Source: VXMO01 sp034422835 (GTDB lineage Bacteria > Chloroflexota > Dehalococcoidia > UBA6926). Taken from it: 64,000 bases of DNA. This document shows positions 17,270-25,308 of the stretch, in pieces; positions within the stretch are counted from its first letter, which is position 1, and every line of letters begins with the position of its first letter. Under the pieces are notes generated by a model. That model did not search any database, was not told the DNA's origin, and saw only the letters and a program-made list of their open reading frames with translations. Where the stretch lies: contig DAOUJJ010000005.1 of NCBI GenBank assembly GCA_034422835.1, positions 1 through 64,000 of the forward strand. The letters are read 5' to 3'. The translations under genes were made by a program, and so were the position numbers.

Positions 17270-17563
17270 CTAGGTTGCCGAACCGTCACCGCGGTTGTGT
17301 TGAATCCAGTCCTGCATTTCCTGGCCGGCGCGCATTGCCGCATCGCGGCCCTCGGAAATCGCGTCACGCAGGGCATCATTGCCCGTTTCACCCATAGTTC
17401 GCGCCCGCTCTCGCAAACCGAGGGTTCGGGTACGTATGTCGGCGCGGGATTCCGAGCCGGACTGCGGCGTGAAAAGCACGCCAAGAACGACGCCAACGAT
17501 TACACCGGCGACAATACCCAATAGGAATGTCAGGGCATTGCCATTGTCTTCGCGCTCAACCAT
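17270..17563 (-). CDS. YtxH-like envelope protein
   Basis: A 97-aa protein with one N-terminal transmembrane segment rich in Gly/Val (FLLGIVAGVIVGVVLGVLF, about 11-29) followed at once by TPQSGSESRADI, the YtxH signature, and an amphipathic helix rich in Arg, Glu and Ala. Start at ATG 17563 has GGGAG upstream; an in-frame ATG 13 codons earlier lacks one. It is transcribed after the YtxG/DUF948-like gene, the same pairing as in Bacillus. Role in the family is poorly known, linked to envelope stress. Confidence 0.8.
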   Translation of the reverse strand: MVEREDNGNALTFLLGIVAGVIVGVVLGVLFTPQSGSESRADIRTRTLGLRERARTMGETGNDALRDAISEGRDAAMRAGQEMQDWIQHNRGDGSAT

Positions 17564-17660
17564 TGCGCTGCTCCCTTGCCCGGCTGTATTCATGCCGCGC
17601 ACCGGGCTTCTCGAAACAATTATAAAACAGTTTCAAAGTGTTGCCCAATATGAGAGTTGG

Positions 17661-17942
17661 TCAGCCCCGGCCGCGGCGGCCGAATCGGCGCAGAGTGCGG
17701 AAACCCTGCCGGACGCCGGTGTAGAAGCTGATGACGGGAACGGCAGGGCGGATGATGGCGTCAGTCACGAGACGCGTAGCAGTGCGGACCTCCCCGGTTG
17801 TGCCGCGAACGTTGTGCAGGATTGGCTTGAGGGCGCGCATGATGCTAACGGCGGCGAAAATGACGACGAGGAACACGAGTATGCCAAGCACACCCCAAAC
17901 GATGATGACGATATCCCGGATGATCGCGATGACGTCGGCCAA
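17661..17942 (-). CDS. Small single-span membrane protein, YtxG/DUF948-like
   Basis: A 93-aa protein with one N-terminal membrane helix (IVIIVWGVLGILVFLVVIFA) followed by a cytosolic-type amphipathic helix and a basic C-terminus (RRFGRRGRG). The pattern, size and position just upstream of a YtxH-like gene suggest a DUF948/YtxG relative. Similarity was judged by pattern only. Confidence 0.65.
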   Translation of the reverse strand: MADVIAIIRDIVIIVWGVLGILVFLVVIFAAVSIMRALKPILHNVRGTTGEVRTATRLVTDAIIRPAVPVISFYTGVRQGFRTLRRFGRRGRG

Positions 17943-18014
17943 GAAAGTACCTCGCTAGTAAAACGGCTATGGTTAGTATTGGGCATCAACGCCCGAATTG
18001 CCAAACCACCAGAC

Positions 18015-21000
18015 TCAGCCTCCGAGCACCTCGTACACCCGAACTGCTTCGTTGTCATACGCAAGCCTTAGCCGCGGATGCCCCTCAAGGACGGCGACGG
18101 CTTCTTCGGGATAGTAGGCGCGTTCCGTCTGGCCCACGAGAACGTACCCGACATCGTATTCGTCCAGGATGCGTTGGATAGCAGTCAGAGAGCCGGAGGA
18201 ATACAGGTCTCTCACGTCCGCCTGCCTGCGATCGATCTCCGGCTCCGCGATGCCGATGCCGCGCTGCTGTCTCTGGTGCCAGGGCCAGCCGACAATCATC
18301 GGGAGCCCGGCGTACATCGCGGCGCGGGACTGGATTCGGTAGTAGGGGGTGTAATTCCACACGGGCGGCAGTCCCGCCTCGGCGACAACGGGAATGCCGT
18401 CGGCGTTCTCCCGCAGCCAGAGGAGGGCGTCCAGCTCATGGCGCAGGATGATTTCGGTGTGGTCGACATCGATATAGGTTCCGTCCTGCATGTAAGCCGT
18501 GCCGTCCAGCGTTAGCGGAACGTCGGTGTCGATACGGTCTGCAAGTCGTGCCTTCGTACCGAGAACCGGGTAGACAGATACACCGAGAATTACGATAGCC
18601 AACACTGCGTAGAATGAGGCGCGGTAGACGCGGCCAATGCCGGGCATCCGTAGCGCGCCGCCGGAGCGGAGCATCCACCACAGCAGGAACGCCGCCGAGA
18701 TTCCGAGCAGCAGCCACGCCTGCAGGTAGACGCGGAAGATGGTGTTCATACGCACAAGGTGGTCCTGGATTGCGAGGACATCCACGGCTGCAATAAGGCC
18801 AAATGCGAGAGATGCCGCGCCATATGACAGCCGAACGGGTAGAGGCAAACGCGCTGAGAATGTCAGCGCGAGGGTTACTGCGGCCAATGCGGCAGTGATC
18901 GCCACGTTGCCGAACCCGGTGATGAACAGAGCCAGGATTCCTGCCGCAAGGACGAGTCCTCCGACCACGCCGGCAAATCGGTATAGGAACGCAGTGCCGG
19001 TGTCATCGCGTGGCCATACGCGCAAACGGATTTCTCGTAGCAGGTCGCGGAGTCCCGCGCCCGGTAGTCCGAGCGCGATGGACGCTGCGGGGTGGAGGGA
19101 AACAGCGATGATCAGCAGGGGCAGGCCGAAGATGGCGAGGAGGGAGCGGACGGGGGTCTGCTCATTGCTGCCAACGATCTCGGTGTAGAACGTGGCGTTG
19201 GCAGCGTGGTAGGGAGCGAATAGAGCAAAGCTGACGCCGACCAGCAGGGCGGCAGCCACAAGAGTCAGCATGATCGTCGTCTTGGGAGCGGTTCGTCGCG
19301 CCAACAGGGCCACGATGATGGCGGCGACGGCGATGAACAGGAACGTGGGGTAGTCCCAGGAGTGGGCGGCAAACAGCGCGCCGAGTGTGAGGGCGAGAGC
19401 GCCAAAGGGCAGAGCAATGGATATGAGCCTGCGGCGATCATGCAGCGCGAGGGCCACCGTGAGGCTCAGACCGATGCCTACCAACGCGAACGGCATGGCA
19501 AAGATGTGGGCGTGGGGGTCGGCAAACAGGAAGGAGAAGAACGGGAACTCCGTGATGCTGATTGTGCCGGGAACGGCAACCATGCGGCTGGAACGCCAGT
19601 AATCGAATCCCTCGCCGCCGAGGGCTGAAGCTGACACGCTCAGGAAATTGCCGACGCTGCCTGAACCCGACAGCGTTATCAAGTCCCATGCCGCCGGACC
19701 GATACGCTCGGCAACCTGAACAAGGCCGTCGAGATTCCCTGCGATGGAGACCATGAGCGCCGCGAGAAGTCCGGCAACGAGCGCGCCTATGGCCGGGAAC
19801 GGATGTGTTCGAAGTCGTTGCATTGTTGCTTCGGCAAGGTTCACGCCGATGGAAAAGGCGGCACAGAACGTCATCGTCCAGAACGTGGGAATGGCAAGGT
19901 TGACGGCGAATTCCGGCACGGTTCCGGTGAGCTTGATGACCGTCGCGACGATGAAATGACCGAAGTAGTAGTAGTTGAGGTGGCCGCCTGCGAACCAGGG
20001 ATCGTAGGGCGGCATGAATGATGAGCGCGTGACGGCGGTGAGATAGGACACGTCCATTGGCTTTTCGCCGCCGCGGAACGGGTGCCAAAGGTCCGGGTTG
20101 GCGGCTCGGAGCACCACAAAGGCAATGAAGACCACGATGAATAGGGCTTTTGCCGTGAGAAGCCAGCGCCATCGCTCGCGGATAAGAGTCAGCAGTTCCC
20201 GCCGTGATTTATAAGCGACGAATGCTGAGGCGGCGGCAAGAATGAATATGGCGGCGACGACGCTCATGCGCGAGAACGGGATGATCTCCAGCGCCGCGCC
20301 CAGCCACGCCAGGTAGGCGACGATGAGCAGTGAGAGCGCCTTGCCAAGCAGGTACCCGCTGTCCGGCAGTGGACGGAATATCCGCGCCATGAGGGGGAAC
20401 CCGGCCAGCGCAATCCCTTGAATGGCCAGCAGCCACAGCACGAACTCCGTGCCGGAACCGCGCCCCGTGATGGGCATGATGTCCGTCCACGTGCCGCCCT
20501 CGTCTTGCGCCTCCGCCAATTCGGGTGACATCAGCAGGGAGGGTGAATCAGGCGCAGCAGCACGACTTCCAAGCGGCGGCAGACTGGCCGAAAGAATCCG
20601 CTCGTACTCGGATTCCGTAAGAGCGGTCGTCTTGTGGAAGAGCATCGGCTTGGGGCGCTCATAGACGGTGAAACTCTCATCAGCCATGCCCAGGTTGATG
20701 ATCAGGCCCGTCGCACCGCCGTGAACCACGTCAGAGGATGTCGGCTCAAAGTCCAGGTAACGGACCGTATCCTCGGCGATCGTGACCCCGAGCAAGGACG
20801 GGTACGTGGCCTCGACATGGGCCAACTCAAAGCCCAGTTCACCGTCAAAGAGCGCGTCGTAGTAGTCGCGCATGACGGGGAATCGTTCGGGGAGCCGCGT
20901 GACCGAGCCGTAGCCACGATTGCTGAACATATAGACGTAATCGGCGCGATCAAGTTGGGCGGCTAACGTCTGCGCCTTGAGCCGGTTATCGGGCCAATAA

Positions 21001-22343
21001 ACCTCAATGGACTCGATGTCATAGCGGTGCTCGCCGTGGAAGCGTTGATCCCAAGCCTCCGTCGTGATCTTGGACCCGGGCGGGACATTGTCCTCTATCC
21101 ACGTGCTCATGCGGTCGACGGGGTGCGTGCCGCCGAACACGGTGGTGAATGCGATGGCATAGAAGGCCGTCGGAACGATGACAAGGCCTGCGAGCGATGC
21201 TCCCGCCCACATTCCTTTTCTGCCGAACCGCGTCATCCATGCCATCGCGGAGAGGATGGCGAGCGCGGCGGCGATGCAGAGCAGGGGGTAAAGCGGCAGC
21301 AGATAGCGCATGAACTTGACCTGCTGTGCGCCGAGCCACAGGAACGGAATGAGCAGGGCAGCAATGAAAAGCACTTCAAGCGTGTTACGTTGGCGGGCGG
21401 CTCGCCATGCCATAAGCGCCGTCCCTGCCAAAGCCGCGATGGCAAGTGGTATACCGAGCCCCCATATGACGAGATTGCGGAGATGGTAGAGCCAGGGTGT
21501 TGTTTCCTGGTATTGGATGGTGAAGGGCAGTTCGAAATCGCCGCTCGCCATGTTGGCCTGCGTCAGCACGTCATTCACATAGGTCGAGAAATCGATGAGC
21601 GCATACGGTTGGGCGACGGCAAATGCGGCAAAAGCGATAAATCCTGCGATTATGGCCTGCCGCAACGGAATACGGACATCATCGGCGCTGCCGTTATTGC
21701 GTATAGGAATCCACAGATAAGCCAGCCAAGCAAAGACAACAGGAATGGCGAAAACCACCGCAGCCGCCTTGGTGGAAATGGCGAGACCAAGCAGGGCGGC
21801 GGCTACGTAGCCCGTGCGCGGGTCGCGAGATCGCAGGAACCGGATAGAGGCCAACAGGCTGCCCATGAGCAGGGCAGTCATCAGCGGATCGACGGCGTAG
21901 TAGTGACTCAGCTGGATGGGCAGGACGGCAAGCGCGTAGAGGGCGGCAGCAAGAAATCCGGCGGTGCGGCCGTACAGTTCCCGGCCAATGTGGACGATGA
22001 GAACGACGGTTGCGGCGTCGGCAAGGCCGGTCGCGCCGCGCCAAAGGACTTCACGAGAAGGGACGAAACCAGCTATCTCGCGGAGCTGATCTCCAATCCA
22101 GCCTATGGCAGCGAGAAGGATGAGCGGCAAGGTGCCGTAGTTGAACCAGCCGGGATTGAGGGGGCTTTCAGTGGAGAAGAACTCGCTAATGGAGCCGGGC
22201 ATGCCGAGCCCGGACGCAAACCCGCTGATGGGCCATTCATCCGGGTGGTAGCTGCCCCAATCGAGGCCGTGCCAGCGCAGGCTGAGCGCAAGCGCAATCA
22301 GCCCCGCATACGGGGCAAATTGTCGGAGACGGAGATCAGGCAA
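18015..22343 (-). CDS. Giant membrane protein: GT39-like glycosyltransferase fused to DUF2298 (YYY) domain
   Basis: A 1442-aa polytopic protein. The N-terminal half begins with a membrane helix then WHGLDWGSYHPDEWP, the first periplasmic loop with the DE motif typical of GT-C (PMT/ArnT-like) enzymes, followed by about ten membrane helices and a soluble segment (about 420-600). The second half, from about residue 640, carries another dozen or more helices and the loops RGGEKPMDVSYLTAVTRSS and MPPYDPWFAGGHLNYYYFGH that mark DUF2298. GT-C enzymes transfer sugars from lipid carriers on the outer face of the membrane. The start codon is TTG with no strong ribosome site, so the exact N-terminus is uncertain. 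Confidence 0.82.
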   Translation of the reverse strand: MPDLRLRQFAPYAGLIALALSLRWHGLDWGSYHPDEWPISGFASGLGMPGSISEFFSTESPLNPGWFNYGTLPLILLAAIGWIGDQLREIAGFVPSREVLWRGATGLADAATVVLIVHIGRELYGRTAGFLAAALYALAVLPIQLSHYYAVDPLMTALLMGSLLASIRFLRSRDPRTGYVAAALLGLAISTKAAAVVFAIPVVFAWLAYLWIPIRNNGSADDVRIPLRQAIIAGFIAFAAFAVAQPYALIDFSTYVNDVLTQANMASGDFELPFTIQYQETTPWLYHLRNLVIWGLGIPLAIAALAGTALMAWRAARQRNTLEVLFIAALLIPFLWLGAQQVKFMRYLLPLYPLLCIAAALAILSAMAWMTRFGRKGMWAGASLAGLVIVPTAFYAIAFTTVFGGTHPVDRMSTWIEDNVPPGSKITTEAWDQRFHGEHRYDIESIEVYWPDNRLKAQTLAAQLDRADYVYMFSNRGYGSVTRLPERFPVMRDYYDALFDGELGFELAHVEATYPSLLGVTIAEDTVRYLDFEPTSSDVVHGGATGLIINLGMADESFTVYERPKPMLFHKTTALTESEYERILSASLPPLGSRAAAPDSPSLLMSPELAEAQDEGGTWTDIMPITGRGSGTEFVLWLLAIQGIALAGFPLMARIFRPLPDSGYLLGKALSLLIVAYLAWLGAALEIIPFSRMSVVAAIFILAAASAFVAYKSRRELLTLIRERWRWLLTAKALFIVVFIAFVVLRAANPDLWHPFRGGEKPMDVSYLTAVTRSSFMPPYDPWFAGGHLNYYYFGHFIVATVIKLTGTVPEFAVNLAIPTFWTMTFCAAFSIGVNLAEATMQRLRTHPFPAIGALVAGLLAALMVSIAGNLDGLVQVAERIGPAAWDLITLSGSGSVGNFLSVSASALGGEGFDYWRSSRMVAVPGTISITEFPFFSFLFADPHAHIFAMPFALVGIGLSLTVALALHDRRRLISIALPFGALALTLGALFAAHSWDYPTFLFIAVAAIIVALLARRTAPKTTIMLTLVAAALLVGVSFALFAPYHAANATFYTEIVGSNEQTPVRSLLAIFGLPLLIIAVSLHPAASIALGLPGAGLRDLLREIRLRVWPRDDTGTAFLYRFAGVVGGLVLAAGILALFITGFGNVAITAALAAVTLALTFSARLPLPVRLSYGAASLAFGLIAAVDVLAIQDHLVRMNTIFRVYLQAWLLLGISAAFLLWWMLRSGGALRMPGIGRVYRASFYAVLAIVILGVSVYPVLGTKARLADRIDTDVPLTLDGTAYMQDGTYIDVDHTEIILRHELDALLWLRENADGIPVVAEAGLPPVWNYTPYYRIQSRAAMYAGLPMIVGWPWHQRQQRGIGIAEPEIDRRQADVRDLYSSGSLTAIQRILDEYDVGYVLVGQTERAYYPEEAVAVLEGHPRLRLAYDNEAVRVYEVLGG

Positions 22344-22402
22344 TGTTCGACGCGGGACCTACTATTGCCTGCCCGCGTCGGTCTGCGCTGCGGGCTGAGG
22401 CT

Positions 22403-23416
22403 CTAGAGTCCCTTGCTCGCCATGAATTGCGCCAGGTCCGAGACCCGGCAGCTGTATCCCCATTCATTGTCATACCACGCGAGCACCTTCACCATATTGC
22501 CCCCGATGACAATCGTCGAGAGCGAATCCAGTATGGCGCTGTGAGGGTCTCCGCGGAAATCCGAACTGACCAACGGCTCATCCGAGACATCGAGAATCCC
22601 CTGCATGGAGGTTGCTGCAGCCTCGCGGTAGGCGTCGTTGACCTCTTCAGCCGTCAGGTCGCCGTCGATCTCCGCCGTGAAGTCCACGATAGACACGGTC
22701 GTTGTGGGCACGCGGTAGGCAAGCCCGTGGATGCGACCATTGAGCTCCGGCAGGGCAAGGCCGACGGCACGCGCCGCGCCCGTGGAGGTGGGCACGATGT
22801 TGGCGGCGGCGGCGCGGGAACGCCGCAGATCGTCGTGAACCTGGTCGAGAATCTTCTGGTCGTTGGTGTAGGAGTGGATGGTGGACATGAGGCCCTTGCG
22901 GATATTGAAGCGGTCATGGAGGACCTTGGCGACGGGCGCGATGCAGTTGGTAGTGCAGGACGCATTGGAGACGATTCGATGCGAGCCGGGGTCGTAGGTA
23001 TCATCGTTGACGCCGAGAACGACGGTGAGGTCCTCGCTCTTCGCGGGTGCGGAGATGATGACCTTCTTTGCGCCGCCTTCGAGGTGGCCGGCGGCCTTGG
23101 TGGCGTCAGTGAAGATGCCGGTGGACTCAACGACGATATCAACGCCGTGGTCGCCCCACGGGATGCGGGCGGGGTCACGCTCGGCAACAACCTTGACCTG
23201 CTTGCCGTCGATGGCGAGGCCGTCCTCAAGCGCCTCCACCGTGCCGGGAAAGCGGCCGTAGGTGCTGTCGTACTTGAGGAGATGTGCGTTGGTCTCCGGA
23301 TCGGTCAGGTCATTGACCGCCACAACCTCAAGATCGTCGGGGTGTCGTTCCAGTGTTGCCTTGAGAACCTGCCGGCCGATGCGGCCAAAGCCGTTGATGC
23401 CAATGCGAGTGGTCAT
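22403..23416 (-). CDS. gap: Glyceraldehyde-3-phosphate dehydrogenase, type I
   Basis: A 337-aa GAPDH of normal length: NAD-binding INGFGRIGRQVLKA at the N-terminus, the catalytic SNASCTTNC near residue 155 and the C-terminal WYDNEWGYSCRV. It catalyses oxidative phosphorylation of glyceraldehyde 3-phosphate in glycolysis or the reverse in gluconeogenesis. Lies downstream of the enolase gene on the same strand with an 86-base gap, so glycolytic genes are clustered. Confidence 0.97.
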   Translation of the reverse strand: MTTRIGINGFGRIGRQVLKATLERHPDDLEVVAVNDLTDPETNAHLLKYDSTYGRFPGTVEALEDGLAIDGKQVKVVAERDPARIPWGDHGVDIVVESTGIFTDATKAAGHLEGGAKKVIISAPAKSEDLTVVLGVNDDTYDPGSHRIVSNASCTTNCIAPVAKVLHDRFNIRKGLMSTIHSYTNDQKILDQVHDDLRRSRAAAANIVPTSTGAARAVGLALPELNGRIHGLAYRVPTTTVSIVDFTAEIDGDLTAEEVNDAYREAAATSMQGILDVSDEPLVSSDFRGDPHSAILDSLSTIVIGGNMVKVLAWYDNEWGYSCRVSDLAQFMASKGL

Positions 23417-23502
23417 GTCCCCTCCGTTACGAATCCCGGTGTCTTCCCGTACCCCTTCGCTGATTCTACAGGATGCAAGCGAATCGCTGTCTATGAAAGG
23501 TG

Positions 23503-24789
23503 TTAGCTCCCGCCGCGCGGCAGGTCTGTGGCGCCATACACGGCGCGGTTACCAAGCTCATTCTCGATGGCAAGCAGGCGGTTGTACTTGGCCGTGCGCT
23601 CTCCGCGAGCGGGGGCGCCGGATTTTATCTGTCCCGCGCCGGTGGCGACGGCAAGGTCGGCAATCGTCGTGTCCTCTGTTTCACCGGAGCGATGACTGAT
23701 CATGGCGGCATAGCCCGCCTGCCGCGCAATCTCGATAACGTCCAGCGTCTCCGTGAGTGTGCCGATCTGGTTGACCTTGATGAGGATGGCGTTGGCGACG
23801 TTTTCTCGGATGCCGCGCTCCAGGAACTCGCGGTTTGTGACAAAAAGATCATCGCCAACAAGCTGCATCCGGCCGCCGAGAGACTTCGTCAGTGTCGCCC
23901 AGCCGTCCCAATCGCTCTCGCCGAGTCCATCTTCGATGCTGACGAGCGGGTAGGCGTCCGCCCACTCGCCGTATGCCTCGCTCAGTTCTTGAGCCGTCGC
24001 GACGCGCCCCTCGCGCTCAAGGTTGTACGTGCCGCCATCCTGGTATAGCTCGGTGGCGGCGACATCCAAGGCAAGATGGCAGTCCACCCCCGGCCTGAGT
24101 CCCGCGTTCTCGATGGCCTTGATGATGAGGTCGGGCGCGGCGCGGTTGGAGCCAAGAGACGGCGCGAAACCGCCCTCGTCGCCGATGTTGACGTTGTGCC
24201 CCCCCGCGCGGAGCAGGGCGCGGAGTTGGTGATAGACCTCCGACCCCATCCGCAGGGCTTCTGCGAACGTGGGCGCGCCAAGCGGCGCCACCATGAATTC
24301 CTGGAAGTCCGTGGAGTCCGCAGCGTGTGCGCCGCCGTTCAGGATGTTGAAGAAGGGGACTGGCAGGCGGGCGGCATCGTCCCCGCCAAGATAGCGGTAG
24401 AGAGGCAGCCCCTCGGAGGCTGCGGCGGTGTGGGCGACGGCAAGTGATACGCCGAGAATAGCGTTCGCGCCGAGCCGTCCCTTGTTGGGTGTGCCGTCCA
24501 GCTCGATCATGGCGTGGTCGATGGCCGCCTGTTCGCGGGCATCCATTCCGCGGACGGCGTCGGTGATAACGGTGTTGGCGTTGCTGACTGCCTGCAGAAC
24601 GCCGCGTCCACCGTAGCGGGCTGCGTCACCGTCGCGGAGTTCAACGGCCTCATATGTGCCGGTGGACGCGCCGGATGGGACTGCAGCAGTTCCGCGTGAG
24701 CCGTCTGCGAGCGTAACGGTCACGGAGAGGGTGGGGTTGCCGCGGGAGTCAAGAATCTCGCGGGCGTGGATGCTTTCGATCGTGCTCAT
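23503..24789 (-). CDS. eno: Enolase
   Basis: A 428-aa enolase. Visible signatures are ILDSRGNPTLSVTV and PSGASTG(TYEAVELRD) at the N-terminus, SIEDGLGESDWDGW with metal-binding Glu and Asp, LVGDDLFVTN, the catalytic Lys in ILIKVNQIGTLTET, and SHRSGETEDTTIADLAV. It interconverts 2-phosphoglycerate and phosphoenolpyruvate. Its ATG overlaps the end of the upstream SLOG gene by four bases, so the pair is coupled. Confidence 0.97.
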   Translation of the reverse strand: MSTIESIHAREILDSRGNPTLSVTVTLADGSRGTAAVPSGASTGTYEAVELRDGDAARYGGRGVLQAVSNANTVITDAVRGMDAREQAAIDHAMIELDGTPNKGRLGANAILGVSLAVAHTAAASEGLPLYRYLGGDDAARLPVPFFNILNGGAHAADSTDFQEFMVAPLGAPTFAEALRMGSEVYHQLRALLRAGGHNVNIGDEGGFAPSLGSNRAAPDLIIKAIENAGLRPGVDCHLALDVAATELYQDGGTYNLEREGRVATAQELSEAYGEWADAYPLVSIEDGLGESDWDGWATLTKSLGGRMQLVGDDLFVTNREFLERGIRENVANAILIKVNQIGTLTETLDVIEIARQAGYAAMISHRSGETEDTTIADLAVATGAGQIKSGAPARGERTAKYNRLLAIENELGNRAVYGATDLPRGGS

Positions 24790-25277
24790 GCGTCACCCCT
24801 CTGTTCAGCGAGTGCGATCGCCATGTCGACGGCCTCTCGCGGTGTGGACGCGCGATGTACTCTCGTGTCCGGCTTTCCGCCTGTGGAGAACTCCCAACTG
24901 TCGAGACCGACAACGGGAATGCCCTCCGCGAGGGCGAAAGACATCTCGTTCAGCGTTCCGTATGAGCCGTCGATGGCAATCACGGCGCGGCCTGCGCGCA
25001 CAACCATCGAGTTCCTGACGTAGCCGATGCCGGTGGGGATTGAGATTTTGACGTATTGGTTGGCGTCCGCCTCGCGGTAGGAGGGCAGGAGTCCAACGGT
25101 TAGGCCGCCCGCGTTGTATGCGCCCTTGCAGACGGCCTCCATGACTCCCGATAGGCCGCCGCAAACAACCCCCATACCGCGTTCCGCCAGCAGCTTACCC
25201 ACTTCCTCCGCGGCTGTGAGGGCGGAGGGCGGCGGGGCCGCGCCGCCGATAACGGCTATCAGTTTGGCTCTGTCCAT
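24786..25277 (-). CDS. TIGR00725-like SLOG (LOG-type) nucleotide-binding protein
   Basis: A 163-aa Rossmann-like protein of the SLOG superfamily: IAVIGGAAPP start, VVCGGLSGVMEAVCKGA (the GGxxGxM motif) and IDGSYGTLNEMSFALAEG, which replaces the PGGxGT of true LOG phosphoribohydrolases. This variant is typical of TIGR00725 proteins, whose function is unknown. Start at ATG 25277 chosen because the Rossmann strand follows directly. Translationally coupled to enolase. Confidence 0.8.
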   Translation of the reverse strand: MDRAKLIAVIGGAAPPPSALTAAEEVGKLLAERGMGVVCGGLSGVMEAVCKGAYNAGGLTVGLLPSYREADANQYVKISIPTGIGYVRNSMVVRAGRAVIAIDGSYGTLNEMSFALAEGIPVVGLDSWEFSTGGKPDTRVHRASTPREAVDMAIALAEQRGDA

Positions 25278-25308
25278 GTGGCGATTGTTCCCTTTTTCAC
25301 TAACGCTA

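Noticed and set aside
21027..22406. 459-codon open frame antisense to the giant membrane protein.
   Set aside because: No ribosome site, composition typical of an antisense shadow of a GC-rich gene, and the opposite strand encodes an unmistakable membrane protein.
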